A stretch of DNA of 64,000 nucleotides from Scleropages formosus (taxonomy: Eukaryota > Chordata > Actinopteri > Osteoglossiformes > Osteoglossidae), in assembly GCF_900964775.1 (NCBI RefSeq), contig NC_041821.1, positions 9,931,394-9,995,393 of the forward strand, read 5' to 3'. The translations under genes were made by a program, and so were the position numbers. Within the stretch, counting starts at the first letter, position 1. Each line of letters starts with the position of its first letter. The notes beneath the pieces are model-generated. The model worked only from the letters and a program-made list of their open reading frames with translations, was not told the origin of the DNA and made no database searches. Positions 12,328 through 24,146 of this stretch are shown piece by piece.

Positions 12328-12551
12328 CACACACACATTTTCTGAACCGCTCGTCCCATATGGGGTCGCGGGGAACTGGAGCCTACCCGGCAGCACAGGG
12401 CGTAAGGCCGGAGGGGAAGGGGGAGGGGGGGACACCCAGGACGGGACGCCAGTCCGTTGCAAGGCACCCCAAGCGGGACTCAAAACCCAGACCCACTAGA
12501 GAGCAGGACCCGGTCCAACCCACTGCCCCACTGCGGCACCGCGCCCCCTTA
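12328..12551 (-). repeat. (TG)n-tailed tRNA-derived SINE with target-site duplication
   Basis: Reverse copy. The minus-strand tRNA-like head contains a GGTTCGAGTCCC-type B box, here degraded, followed by GGGGTGCCTTGC and CTGGCGTCCCGTCCTGGGTG. It ends in CGGTTCAGAAAATG plus a TG run. Flanking 10 bp repeats GTTTTGAATA (12318-12327) and GTTTTAAATA (12552-12561) look like an aged target-site duplication. Confidence 0.8.
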
Positions 12552-13689
12552 GTTTTAAATATTGATTTAAATTTCTGTCTCACAATCTTTTTTCCCTATT
12601 TCTGTCCTTATTTTTTTATCTTCTCTGCTTTTTTTCTCTGTCCTTTTTAAGCCCTAGAAGTATTGCAGGCACTCGGCAGTGTGCCTGCAGACAGAAATCT
12701 GACACTGCAGAACTAGTAGTAGTAGTTTTAATTGACATTCTCAGCTCAGACTGTTTAACAATAAGATCACAAACCCTTTATTAAATGTGTGATTGGTCCC
12801 CTTTGCAGAATATATGTAGAATGGTTTTACTGCGCACATGGAGAGTCTGCATTAAGCAACAAAGCAGAACTTCCACTGACTCTTAGCACATGTTTCATGC
12901 TCATGTGTAAATTTTTTTTAACTTTTTCAATATGCACTTTAAAGGAAGTCAGTAATATTCTAAAGCAACCTTTAGATGCACTCTAGTGTTTTTATGCTCA
13001 TTGGGTATGAAGCCACAAGGCAGTGTTGCTGTAGAGCTCATATTGGTGGAACTGGGTGAAGCTTGGTGGATGTAGCTCGATCGCAGGTGTTTCCTGTGCT
13101 AAGAGAACTTCAGCAGGGCTGCCGGAGAATGCATCTCTGATCACATGTTTGAACACATCACGGACCTGTGCACACTCGCGCACACACACACACGATCCCA
13201 CATAGACCACAAGTCTGACAAACCGTCACAGATCGAAAGCTGCAGAAGGCCTGAATTTGGCCTTAGTGAGAAACACACCACATTTCTACTGTAGGTCTTG
13301 ACCTCTTTGGCAGTAAGCCATATCACTAAGGTCTACAGTCAACCACAAAGTGAGACCAAACTGAGGACCATGTCTAATCTTCTCATTGAACTGCCATTCT
13401 GTTGTCACTCCTTTGTCGCAACGATATCACGCTAGTCATGCCAAGCAGATATAAGAGAATCCCATATCTTTTGCTCATGATGCTCATGGATTGAGTTCAA
13501 GAACCTTGTGCTCTCATGACAACTGGTGACATTGCATAGCGCCACACAATTACGCTGCACGCCATGTGCGCAAAAAAATAAGTGGTTAGTCGTTCGCATG
13601 AGCTGAGATAGACAAATATTTGCACTCCTGTACTTATTTTTTATGGTCTTTAAGGGAAATGATTGGGCTTTGTTTTTTGTCACTTCTCA

Positions 13690-14393
13690 GAAGGTCTTCT
13701 TGAGAAAAGGCCACTTAACCACAAAGATGATGTCATATCTCATTCACTGATTCATACTTATGTGATGCCACGGTTTGTGGATTTACACCTGAGCAGCTGC
13801 ATCACTGCCTGCTTTGGAAATTGCACCATTTCGGATCTCAAGACCCTGCAGCGGATAGTGAGGACAGCTGAGAAGATCATCCCCCCCATCACAGACATTT
13901 ACATCACACGGTGCATCCGCAAAGCCACCTTGCATTGGGGTTGACCCCACGTACCCCTCACACAAACTCTTCACCCTTCTGCCGTCCAGCAAAAGCCTCA
14001 TGCCCAGACTATGTAACAGTTTCTTCCCCCAAGCCATCAGATTCCTCAGTACCCATGTACTGAACTGACACCAATCCACACACACATACACGTACGCACA
14101 CACACACACCCATTCTCTGCTTATCACAGTTCCACTCCCTTTGCAATTTTTTGCACTGTTCTTCACTGTACTGACCAACTGCATTTTTTGCTGCTAATTA
14201 GTATGTTTATAGCTATGGCATTTATTATTATATTGTAATAGCTTCTGATTTTTGCTGTGTTTGTTATTTTGTGTTGGTAGCTTTATGTTGTTTTTTGTGT
14301 AGCACCATGGTTCTGGAGGAACGTTGTTTCGTTTCACCATATACCGTACCAGCTGTCTATGGTTGAAATGGCAATAAAACCACTTTGACTTTC
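13690..14393 (+). repeat. LINE ORF2 C-terminal fragment and 3' UTR (L2/CR1/Rex-like)
   Basis: The plus-strand frame reads SSCITACFGNCT, then LQRIVRTAEKII and DIYITRCIRKA. This motif string is typical of the C-terminal region of fish non-LTR reverse transcriptases. After a stop come the decayed LLPSSKSLMPRL-like and NSFFPQAIRFL remnants in another frame, then a 3' UTR ending GCAATAAAACCACTTTGACT. A 5'-truncated copy of the common kind. Confidence 0.8.
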
Positions 14394-14586
14394 TGCCTTT
14401 CCTATAGAACGCATCGATGTCCGTAATGGTGGCAGGCAGTTTAGCACACAAATTTCAGTCATGGTTGTCGTTTTGGTTCAAGTGTCCCCTCTTTCGAAAT
14501 TATTCAGGGGGTTTGATGAACACAAATTTTTTTTTCTAATTTAGCAACTTCTGCATTGTATTTTTTGTCACTCCACTGTCAATACA

Positions 14587-14850
14587 ATTATTCATTAATA
14601 TATTCATTCATCGATAACCACTTGTCCAATGCTGGGTCATAATGGTCCAGATCCTCTTTTAAAAGTATGGTGCACTAAGCTAGACAGGATACGTCTTGCA
14701 TGGGATGCCGGCCCATCACAAGGTATACCTACAATTACTTACCCATTTATACAATCGAGTTACTCAAATGCTGAGGTCATTTTAAGCAAGGATCTTGGTC
14801 AAGGGTACTACAGCAGGAGTAACATGGTAACATGGGAAGTGATGGCCACA
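14587..14850 (-). repeat. composite SINE-like repeat
   Basis: The left part (ATTCATTCATCGATAACCAC, CTTGTCCAATGCTGGGTCA, GATGCCGGCCCATCACAAGG) resembles a common fish repeat also seen at 40479-40735. The right part is the body of the tRNA-SINE family in reverse (ACTTACCCATTTATAC, GGTACTACAGCAGGAG). Boundaries are approximate. Confidence 0.45.
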
Positions 14851-15600
14851 ACATGTATTCTACTTTCTGCCCTCTTGTAACTGTAATATATGAAGCAAGA
14901 CCCTTCCCCTGAAATTGGTGTATATAATAAGAGATACATCAAAGAATGAGATGGGGAAATCATTGCAGTTGGAAAAGCAGTCCAACAGACTAGATAAGAG
15001 TGTGAGTGTATCTTTCTGTCTCGTCACGTGGTGAGCAGGAGCCGAGCTGCATGCGAGTCTTAGGTTGTGGTATTCATCCGAGCTCATTACAAGAGCTCCA
15101 GAAACCAAAGAAGAGTGGAGTTTTCCCCCTCTCTGCTACCCTCCATGGCAACGGGAGAAGAGAGATGGCAGCAGGTACATCAGCGGTTGACATTGTTTCC
15201 TTTACTATAAGCAGTTCTACCTCGAAGGTACCAGTAGAGATCATGTTGCAATGCTCTTCGGCAAGGGGCTGGTTAGTGTAAAATATCAGGCTGTATAAAT
15301 AAGTAAAAATTAGTATTGCATTGGAAAAGCTAGTAATTATTATCTCCATAGTGATGCAATCATAACAGTGTCATAACTGTAAGGGGAATCTGCTGCGTTT
15401 AAGTGATCTTGATGCTTGGCTTGACCTATTTTCTCTAGAAATCCATATCTTCCAAATGCTCCTGTTTCATATTGCAGTCAATAAAAGAACAAAATATTAT
15501 TTACAAAAATGCGTGTCACTTGTTAGTTTCCTCCTGCAAACACGTCTCCCGGTACCTCTGGAGCTACTGGTTGTCTGAGAAACAACCATAGAGGGTTAAT

Positions 15601-15830
15601 GTGAGTGTTGGGGAGGAAGGGGGGGGGGGCGTCACTGTAGCGCTGCGGTTAACCAAACCACCTCTGCACCCCTGGCGGGGAGTCGTTGCCCCACCCCCTT
15701 CTGTCGCCCGGACGCACCGCGTCACATGCGTGTCACTCTCCTGTTTCCTGCCACCAGCATGCAGAAGATTGCAGCAAGTCAAATATCGCCTCACTTGGTG
15801 TTTACACAGGACGAGTATAACTGTTCCATT
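15601..15830. other. GC- and CpG-rich patch in intergenic DNA
   Basis: A sharp local rise in GC within AT-rich flanks, with a run of ten G's, several CpGs and GTAGCGCTGCGGTTAAC. It may be a small CpG island, an enhancer or an unrecognised GC-rich repeat. No coding evidence. Confidence 0.35.
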
Positions 15831-18071
15831 CTGATACGCCTTTTATTTCCAGTCTCTGGTTAGCCTACATATTATAAACTCAATGAGGGACAGATGTGTT
15901 ATTAACGGTAGATGGAGAAGCCAGAGGGACTGGAAAGAAATATTTCTCCACTAGTCTTATTTGAAACTAATTTTTCCTTTAAGTTTTACGTTAATTCTGA
16001 AGATGACTTTGCCGACATGGTTTACAGTATTTATTACCCTTTCTAACAATATTAACCTGTTTCTTGTAGCTCATAACCTGAGCTGGAAAGTCCAGGTTTG
16101 AGTGCGTGCAGTTTTCCATCGAAACTGACCCCGAACGGCACAGGTTAATGAACACGGTAAATGTGGGGCAAATAAACAGCTCCAGTATCAACACATAGCT
16201 TGCATGGTGAGTCAAAATCACGTCGTTTGCAGGAATCGATGCCCTAGTTCCAACTCGCTCACCCAGAGACCGGCACCAGACGGGTGGTTACACAGGTGTG
16301 TTTTCACACATGCTTGTAATTTCTTCAGTTATACTTCGGAAAAGGGCACAGATTTTAATCTCCCATCAAAGCCCACTTGCTTGTGCTTCAGAGTTTGTGA
16401 ATTGATGTTGAGCTCTACAAACCATTTGGGGGGACGATAAGCGAACAGACGTGCGGAGCCTTGCTCCTCTTGCAGCGCAGAGCTCTTTCCTTGGCCAACA
16501 GCCCAGAAACACGTGTACAGTTCAATTAATTTTTATGTGCAATGTTTCTGTCACCATCTCAGTGGAAAATTCACGAGTAAGCTCTGTGTTACCCTTGGAC
16601 ATAGGTGGGCTTTAGTCATTGCAAATTAAATCAAGAGGCAACACTTTGAACATACAGTCAGTTGACTTATCCAACAAATAAAATTAAGCTGCAATAGAAA
16701 TTAACGCATGCATATCAAATTGGAATCTACTGGAGAACACTCGTGAACTGCCCCTGTTTATCAAGTGTAATTTTCTAAATGAGCCTTATCAAAGAAGGGG
16801 GTCTTAGGGGAACCAATGCACTCAAAACTGATGTTATATGGAACTTAACGGTCTCTGCATGGAGATAGGAGCCTTTGCGTTTTTTCCCCAACTGCAAAGA
16901 TACCCTCCTTGCACAAATTTGCAGAATTTTTTGTCTTTCAGGGGTTAGTTCTTGTGTAGTGACCTCATGGTCCATCTTCCTGCCCTCTGCAGTGTGTCCT
17001 CCACACAGTCTGTGCTCAGCTTAACCCAGAGGCCACGGTCATGGGAAGGACTGTCGCATGAGGAATGAGCACGTTAGATGCACGATCTTATTATAATTAG
17101 GTTTATAATTGCAAAAACCTGGGTAATAACACCTAAACCTACTACTTATCCAAAAGGAATACATTTATATTTCAATTAAAGTTTTGTCTATGTGTAAATA
17201 GAAAAATTTCAGGTGTTGGCAGGCATGTTACGCTATGTGAACCGCTGCTGACAGCACAGTCTCCTTCTATGAAATTTGTCGAGGTACAATTGCACTCCCA
17301 TCAATATTTTCTGCACGTTTAGTTGCATAGTAATTGACGGTGACGTGTAAGCATGCCTGTAAAGAAATGAACTACATTTCTAACATATGTAAAGAAATTG
17401 TGAGCATGGAACAATTATTACAGGAGCTCCATGATATATTATGGTATATTTATTTCAGCTGTCTGTGTTTAACAATACTTTTTCAAAAGAATTCTCAAAA
17501 GATTCTCAGTTCTCAAAGATTTGTGAATGAAAAAAAAAGTTCCTGCTCTTTTTAGAAAAGGCACACTTGGTACTGACTTATTAAAGGTTTTGTGTTAGTG
17601 TTGGGTTTGAAAAAATGTGACAGTGAGTATTGTCAAAGCAACATCATTGAGAATAAATTTTAAAACTGCATTTAATCCTTGAAATCATTAATTCATCTGC
17701 TGTCAGATTTCCAGGATGATACATTAGTTCTTTTATCTAACATTATGATATTATGACATAATAATAACAAATATTTCAATTAGTCATTAACTGAAAAACT
17801 AGATACAGCATGACTTCTTTTGTGGTCAATCATTTGTTTTATGCTGATATTGTTTACATAGAACAAATACATGACCCACCATGTGCTTTAGAAAGACAAT
17901 GATAACAAATGAACAATTTAAAATGAAGCCATAGTGTAACAGAGAAGACCAGGTACAATTTACCCGTCATTTTGTGGCAGTCGATTATCATCTACTGTAT
18001 CAATTATTTACAGTTCCCACTTTATGAACTTTGAATAAAAATTGTTTTAATAACATCCTTTAACTAAAAAT

Positions 18072-18118
18072 ACATTATATATATATATACATTACATATA
18101 ATGTATATACATTACTTT
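18072..18118. repeat. AT-rich palindromic microsatellite
   Basis: (AT)n followed by ACATTACATATAATGTATAT, a self-complementary stretch that could extrude as a cruciform. It lies near the presumed 3' end of RHOH. Confidence 0.6.
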
Positions 18119-18841
18119 TATTATGCCTGTTAGTTACCTTCCCCTTCGGACATAAGTCTGCATAATCAGACAGAACAGACACCTAAAGCACCATATAGGG
18201 AAACAAGGTATGTGTGGAAAGACTGCATTTTCAGTCTGGGATTATTTCTGATATGTTTTAAAACAAGTCAGAGTGGAAGAAAGTCACAGCGTGGCCATTA
18301 TTTCTATATCGGTGAAAGAAACATCAAAAAGTGTGTCTGTTCTCCTTTGGAGAAATACTACGACAAGAAAAAGATTTTGACAAAGTTTTCAAAACAGCTA
18401 TGCCACTATAATTCCCTTTCCGAAAGTGTGAGCAATAATAAAAATACCGAATCTGTGCATCCAGTGTGTATGAAAATGGTGAATAAATAAAAATAGCTGT
18501 TTGACTGCACACTGTTCAGTGGTGGAAGCTGCAACACCCTGCACTGAACTCTTCAAGCATAATGCAGAGCGAGAACCCTTCTGAGATTTCCACAGCACAT
18601 CCTTCACTGTAAATTTGTAGAATTTCTTCTGCACGTTTTCATTCGCTCAGTAGAAAGTGAACAGAAAGTCCCAGGAACCGATGGTGTGAGAAAGCGGGAG
18701 CTCAGAAGCCTACGTACCACCTGAGCATCATGGTAATAAAAGCAGTCAATAGAGTTTCGTCCTCAGCTGAAAGGAAGTGGAACCACTGAATTAAGAACAA
18801 AATGTATGTAAAACAATGCACTTAAAATGGAAGTAGAAGAG

Positions 18842-19429
18842 TTAGACTATCTTGCATTGGTTGATGTCAAAGAACTTTCGACGGGTCTGCTTCTTGGCCT
18901 GGTTTACCGCAGTCCGGACGGCGTTTTCAAACACCTGCTGGATGCCTCTGTTGCTCAGTGCGGAGCACTCCATGTAGCCTTTGGCCCGAATGTCGTGAGC
19001 CAGCCGCTTGCCCTCCGAGGACGTGATGCAGTTGGCTCGGACCGAACCCATTTCACGCTGGTCGGTCTGCGTGGCCACCACCAGCACGGGCACGTGGGGC
19101 AGGTGGGCTCGCACCTCGGCGATCCACTTGTTGCGGACACTGGCGAACGAGCTGATGTTGGCCACCGAATAGCAGAGCAGCACTATGTCGGCCTGCTGGT
19201 AGGACATGGGGCGAATCTGACGAAAGGTGTCATTGCCTGCCGTGTCCCACAGGCCCAAGCTGATGGGCACGCCATCCATGAAGACCTCCACGCCGGTGTT
19301 CTCGTACACTGTGGGCTTGTAGCTGTCTGGGAACGTCTCTGAGGTGAAACGCACAAGAAGAGCGGTCTTGCCCACCGCCGAGTCACCCACCAGCACGCAT
19401 TTAACGGAGACCTCCGACATGCCATTCAT
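18842..19429 (-). CDS. RHOH: atypical Rho GTPase RhoH
   Basis: A single-exon frame of 195 aa (human 191) closely matches human RHOH. RhoH is a haematopoietic Rho protein that binds GTP constitutively and recruits ZAP70/LCK in T-cell receptor signalling at membranes. The P-loop is GDSAVGKT, with Ser17 where active Rho proteins have the Gly12 equivalent. The switch II motif is DTAGND, with Asn66 where they have Gln61; these are the two substitutions that make RhoH GTPase-deficient. The ITAM-like pair is Tyr77 (SYQQAD) and Tyr87 (CYSVA). TQTD gives guanine specificity, SALSNRG is present, and the C-terminal CaaX box is CKIV (CKIF in human) after a basic stretch. Two starts are possible, Met1 or Met4; Met4 aligns better with the human N-terminus. 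A cag acceptor at 19460-19458 suggests the coding exon begins at 19457 and is spliced to upstream noncoding exons, as in mammals. High GC compared with its flanks. Confidence 0.96.
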   Translation of the reverse strand: MNGMSEVSVKCVLVGDSAVGKTALLVRFTSETFPDSYKPTVYENTGVEVFMDGVPISLGLWDTAGNDTFRQIRPMSYQQADIVLLCYSVANISSFASVRNKWIAEVRAHLPHVPVLVVATQTDQREMGSVRANCITSSEGKRLAHDIRAKGYMECSALSNRGIQQVFENAVRTAVNQAKKQTRRKFFDINQCKIV

Positions 19430-19805
19430 CTCGGCCTGCGGCCCCTTCGCTCCTTCTCTGCAGTCACGTTAGGTCGCTGTCGGCTCACAGGGACAGAGGA
19501 GAGCCCATAAGCAGTGTGAGGTGGTCGATTTGGATGCTGCGAATGTTTCTGTCGAGCAGCACACTTTGTTCCTTCAATCTGCGTGGAGAAGTGTCACAGC
19601 CCTAGATTCCCATGAGGCCACTGAAAGGCGCAATAACCTTAACCTACGGTGCGCCACTTAACCTGGGTCTCAAGAAGCCATTCTGTCTCCAGGGCTTGTT
19701 CCCTGGGACATCTAGAGAGAGAACAGACAGAAAAAACAAGCAATGTAAAACACAGTGAAAACAGTACATATATACAACATATAAATAATTCTTACATAAA
19801 CTTAG

Positions 19806-19975
19806 GCAGGGGCAGCAGGCAGCACAGCGGTCAGAGCCATCACCTTGTCATTAAAGGACATGGGTTGCAATCCCACTCCTGCTGTAATACCTTTGAGCAA
19901 GGTAGGTTTATCCTGACTTGAAAAAGTAAAAATGACCCTGCTATTTAAATAGCTAAATCATTGCAAGTAGTCTAG
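19806..19975 (+). repeat. tRNA-derived SINE, 3'-truncated
   Basis: A tRNA-like head (GGTCAGAGCCATCAC with B box GGTTGCAATCCC), then CTCCTGCTGTAATACCTTTG, AATGACCCTGCTATTTAAAT and AAATCATTGCAAGTAG. It lacks the usual terminal GCTTTGGA tail. Confidence 0.65.
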
Positions 19976-22757
19976 AACAGAAACATAATGTTGTATTTGC
20001 CATGAAGAAAGGCAACATTTTAACAAGTAAACGTAGATGTCAGTAGCAAACAAAAGGAAAAAGCAGAAGTTATCTGCATAAAAAGTACATCGTGTATAGT
20101 GTTAAGAGACAAGTCTTTGTTTTGTTTAGCACATTTCAGGATAACAAAATTCACAATATGCATGCTGTAAAATATCCATATTAAGCAGCTATTAAATACA
20201 AAAAGTCTATTCATAGCATCGATATATACTTATGGTATGTGATAATCCGTAATGAGTTCCGTATTTCAGGGTTGAAGCGAAGCCAGAAGAATCGGGTTTT
20301 AATTCTATACATCTTTGATGCAACTTATTCTGCAAATGCAACTTTTCACTGTCTTCATGTTACTTTGCGTGCAGAGGTAAACACCACAATGGATGAATTT
20401 TATAGGGAACTGCGTAACGTGGTCAGGGTTCCGGGAGACAACTGCTGATCGACAAACAACTGACAGATCTATTTAAATGGTTACCTGCCGATCGTCATTA
20501 TTCTGCCTCTGTAGCGCTGTAAATAATGCTACAGCTCTCTTTGCATGTGACAAGTCCAAAGGCTTACAGCAACATTTCAATATTTCCAACACTTTACTAA
20601 AACCGACTAACTGAACCTTCACTCACTTTTCAAACTTTCAAGATAAATACTAACAACTAGAATTAAAGAATGCAAGATTTACGTTAAAAAAAACTGAACG
20701 AATGGAAAAGGAAGAAACTTCCCACTCTTTGACAAACAAATGTAAATAAATGAACATGATTTCATTTGCCTGTTATTGCCAAAACGTCTTATATTGTCCA
20801 AAAAAACCCTAAATTTGTCACGTAAAATTTAAAAAGCAAATAAAGTAACCTTATTCTTAATCTGAGAAGTATAGACAGGGTGGCAAAATAAGAAGAAAAT
20901 CATTTTGGACCACAGCCTTTATTTTGTTGATTTATTAAGAACTAAATATGGTCTTATAGCAGCAACAAAATATAACTTTCTGGATTTCTACTTAACACTA
21001 TCATATAACAATCTTCGTTATTCAACTCAAACTTCCGCTTTCCTGTTCCTGGCTCAACTTCACCCTTATTTTAATCCCGAAATTTTATTTATCACGCCAG
21101 CATCGACACAAACACAAGACACCACATACATATACAGTATACACATGAGTGTGTATGTATGTATATATACACGTCAAGCATGAAACTGTAGCATTTTATT
21201 TGTTAACATTTTCATACATCTACCACGGACATGGAAACTTCCTGAAAGTGCTCGAAGCTCATGGCACATGGGGCGTGAACAGCCCATCTGCCATGTGCGA
21301 AGGCAACAGCCTAGAAGATTCGAAGAGGTTTCCTTTAGATGGTGTCTCGAGAAAGCACGTCTGAACACTGCCTGAGGCCCAGCAGGATGTTATGCACTGA
21401 AGTTGGGCTATTTGACGTGACTACCCGTCAGGGATGACTGGATAGTCAAAGAACAGTTTACAAGGAGAATGTAGCTATGTTTACAGGCCTTCTCTACCCA
21501 GGTGAACACCTATAAAGGTGTGCGATATGTACTAACCGCACACCCAAAAGTCACAATACGGTAGCCATTGACTGCTAGCGTTCACATCATATTCCCTTTG
21601 TAAGCCCCGATTAAATTTGACCTGCTGATCTGGTAGGTGCTTTACCTTTCCACCAAGCCCTGAGGAGGTTCGTCACCCACGTAAGTTTAATGAATTTAGC
21701 AATACTCCTCTGTTTTTTTCTTTAATCAATTAAAATTTGATACTTGACCAACAATCCATACAGAACCTCGGGATACCACGTTGGCACGAGTTTTCTTTTT
21801 GTTTAGATGAGTGAACAACTGATAGTTCTGGACAATGTAAAGAAGTACCAAAACTTTCATAGGAAGATGTCTGCGGAGGCTGGAGTATGTTTAATTTTGA
21901 GTTGTAATTCTTTGAGCTCTTGTCATTTGCAATTAAGACCACAATCGTGGTATCAAGTGGGCAGGTTGATAACGCTGTTATCAAAAAAACTTGAAAAATG
22001 ATGCAGCAGTAATGGACAGAATGAACAGTAAATGAAATTCAGTACTAATTCCAAACTTAGACTTCTGTTTTACTCTATTCATATTCGATTTATTCTATGT
22101 AAAATGCAAGTACAAAAATGAAAATGCTTCTGTTTACAAACAAGGCAAGTTTTTTTAAGAGCATAAATATATATTTAAAAATATATATAAAGATGGACTT
22201 TATAATTTGAAATTTTTCTTTGAAGGTAGTCTGAGAATCAAGAGATTTATTCGCAACCTCTTACTACAATGAAGTTGTGCACACATCCATTTGAATATAA
22301 TCCCCGATTAAATTTTATCCATACCTGTTTAATACAAAAGTATACTCCTGTTAATTAATCAAGGAAATATAAAAAACAAAACTTGTTGAAGCAAAGAAAG
22401 TCACTGCATGAGGTCCGATACAGGATTATGAGGAAAAACGGGGCCTCTATGGCAATACTTTAATTCAGATATATATTTTAGTTGTCTAAATACGACTTTC
22501 ACACTTAAATGATTTAGGATGTCATGTTAATTAGTATGTTATTAAATATAAGCAAAACATAAGCAGTCAATATGCCCCAAGCTGATTAATTTACATATAT
22601 AGCCTAAACATATATAGCTTTAATATAGTTTTTGATACTATAATTATGTACACTATTAGTAAAGTAATTCAGTATAATATTTTCCATAAGAACATGTACT
22701 TTTAGAGGAAAATCTTAAAAAAATACACAGCTAAGTCAATAAATCCAGATGTCTTAC

Positions 22758-22876
22758 CTTCTGAGACTCCTAGAAACTGATGTGATGATGTTGAAAGTGC
22801 AGATGGTTTCAAGCACACAGTTCACACATACAGTCAAAGCCTAGCCGTCTGGCTGAATTACCGTAAACTATTTATA
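22758..22876 (-). promoter_or_regulatory. candidate TATA promoter and noncoding first exon of RHOH
   Basis: On the minus strand a TATAAATA box (22876-22869) lies about 110 bp upstream of a strong splice donor CAGAAG|GTAAGA (exon end 22758). A start about 30 bp after the TATA box would give a roughly 85 nt exon without a long open frame. It could be spliced to the acceptor before the RHOH coding exon at 19457, an intron of about 3.3 kb. Inferred from motifs only. Confidence 0.35.
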
Positions 22877-23934
22877 CTCGTAATATTTGCAATACTACTG
22901 ATGCTCGAGAAGTATTCTTGAGCAGGCAGAACTTGAAGTGCTTGCCACTGCAATGCCTCCTTACTAAGAAGTCGTGAAGTTGAGAAACTGAAGGGGAAGT
23001 AAAAAAGCACAGTGCATCGCTGTGTTGCATCCGTTCTGTTATGTGGAGGTGTGGATGTCACCCTTTCAAGTGTCGGAAGTCTGCCCTTAGAGACTCGCAC
23101 AAAGCACCGGTATCTGAAAGACATGCGAGGGAGCCTGTTCTATACTCAGCCAAAAATACTGCAGCAACGCAATCACTGTTTACAACAATGCACCAAATAT
23201 ACTCCTTTTGTATGTACAACTGCTCTTAACACTCCATGCACTGCAAAAGTTGCAGTTTACACAATTTAAAAAAAATACACAAACTGTTTAGATTTAACCA
23301 TCAGACTGACATCAGGTTGACAACTGAGATTTAGTTCTATTTTAAAGACAGAAAGCACCTCAGAGTGGGCTTATTGATAGAAATAAGCTAAATGGTAGAT
23401 GAGTAACATTTGAAATACAGGATAAGATCTATGCCGTAAAAGATGGAACGGCGCTACACTGCTGGACTGTACATATGGCTAAGCAGGAGAGAATCTCATG
23501 GTTCTCAAGGTTGATAGACATGTTTTTTTAGCTCTCAATTTCACGTTTCCATCAATTTATTATAACTGGTAGAACCTGAAGGATGTGGTTCATTAGCACT
23601 TAAGGGCACAGACTGCATAGGATTAGAAACTCGCATAGGCCACATTACAGCCACCCAGACAGCAGCGTGTCTTCGGAACGCGGTGGGGAAACCCAGGTGA
23701 ATGTAGGCCCTGCGTGGCAGGATGGGTAAAACATATGCCAAAAACAATATCAAGTATTTAATTTTATGACTAAATCAATATCATTAAAAAGACAGCCTTG
23801 TAAAGGTTCAGTTCAGGATTGAGAACTTCAATTAGAAAAAACAGGAGAAAATAATATAATGCTAGGGTAAGAAAAACTACATTGGTACCACTTAAGACTA
23901 TTCTCACAGGGAAAGAGAGTCAATAGGATGTTTA

Positions 23935-24146
23935 CACACACACACACACACACACTGTCTGAACTGCTTGTCCCACTCGGGGTCGCAGGAAGCCGGAGCT
24001 TAACCCGGCAACACGGGGCGTAAGGTTGGAGGGGGAGGGGACACATCCAGGACAGGACGCCACTCTGTCGCAAGGCACCCCAAGGGGGACTCGAACCCCA
24101 GACCCACCAGAGAGCAGCACCCAGTCCAACCCACTGCGCCCCCTAC
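23935..24146 (-). repeat. (TG)n-tailed tRNA-derived SINE with perfect 12-bp target-site duplication
   Basis: Reverse full-length copy flanked by ATAGGATGTTTA at 23923-23934 and 24147-24158. Its minus-strand 3' end is a long TG run, seen as (CA)n from 23935. The perfect duplication implies a fairly recent insertion. Confidence 0.88.

Larger units (their letters stand above)
11613..18841. other. intergenic interval CHRNA9/RHOH
   Basis: About 7.2 kb. It contains CHRNA9 upstream DNA, one (CA)-tailed SINE (12.3 kb), a LINE 3' end (13.7-14.4 kb), a composite SINE (14.6-14.85 kb), a GC-rich patch (15.6-15.83 kb) and AT-rich unique DNA from 16 to 18.8 kb. The last part includes the presumed RHOH 3' UTR, with minus-strand AATAAA at 18117-18122. 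I saw no exon with acceptable codon structure. Confidence 0.6.

Noticed and set aside
12383-12650. Frames of 60-110 codons around 12.3-12.6, 24.0, 39.9-40.1, 42.4-42.8, 62.7-63.0 and 63.6-63.9 kb that resemble one another
   Set aside because: All are translations of the same (TG)-tailed SINE; their similarity is due to the repeat, not to a gene family.
18827-19342. 171-codon open frame antisense to RHOH
   Set aside because: It mirrors the GC-rich RHOH coding exon in another frame, and its translation has no recognisable domain. A shadow frame.
21262-21298. Short inverted repeat GCACATGG...CCATGTGC that could fold like a small hairpin
   Set aside because: Only an 8 bp stem with a loop of about 20 nt. 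Too weak to call a microRNA precursor or structured RNA.
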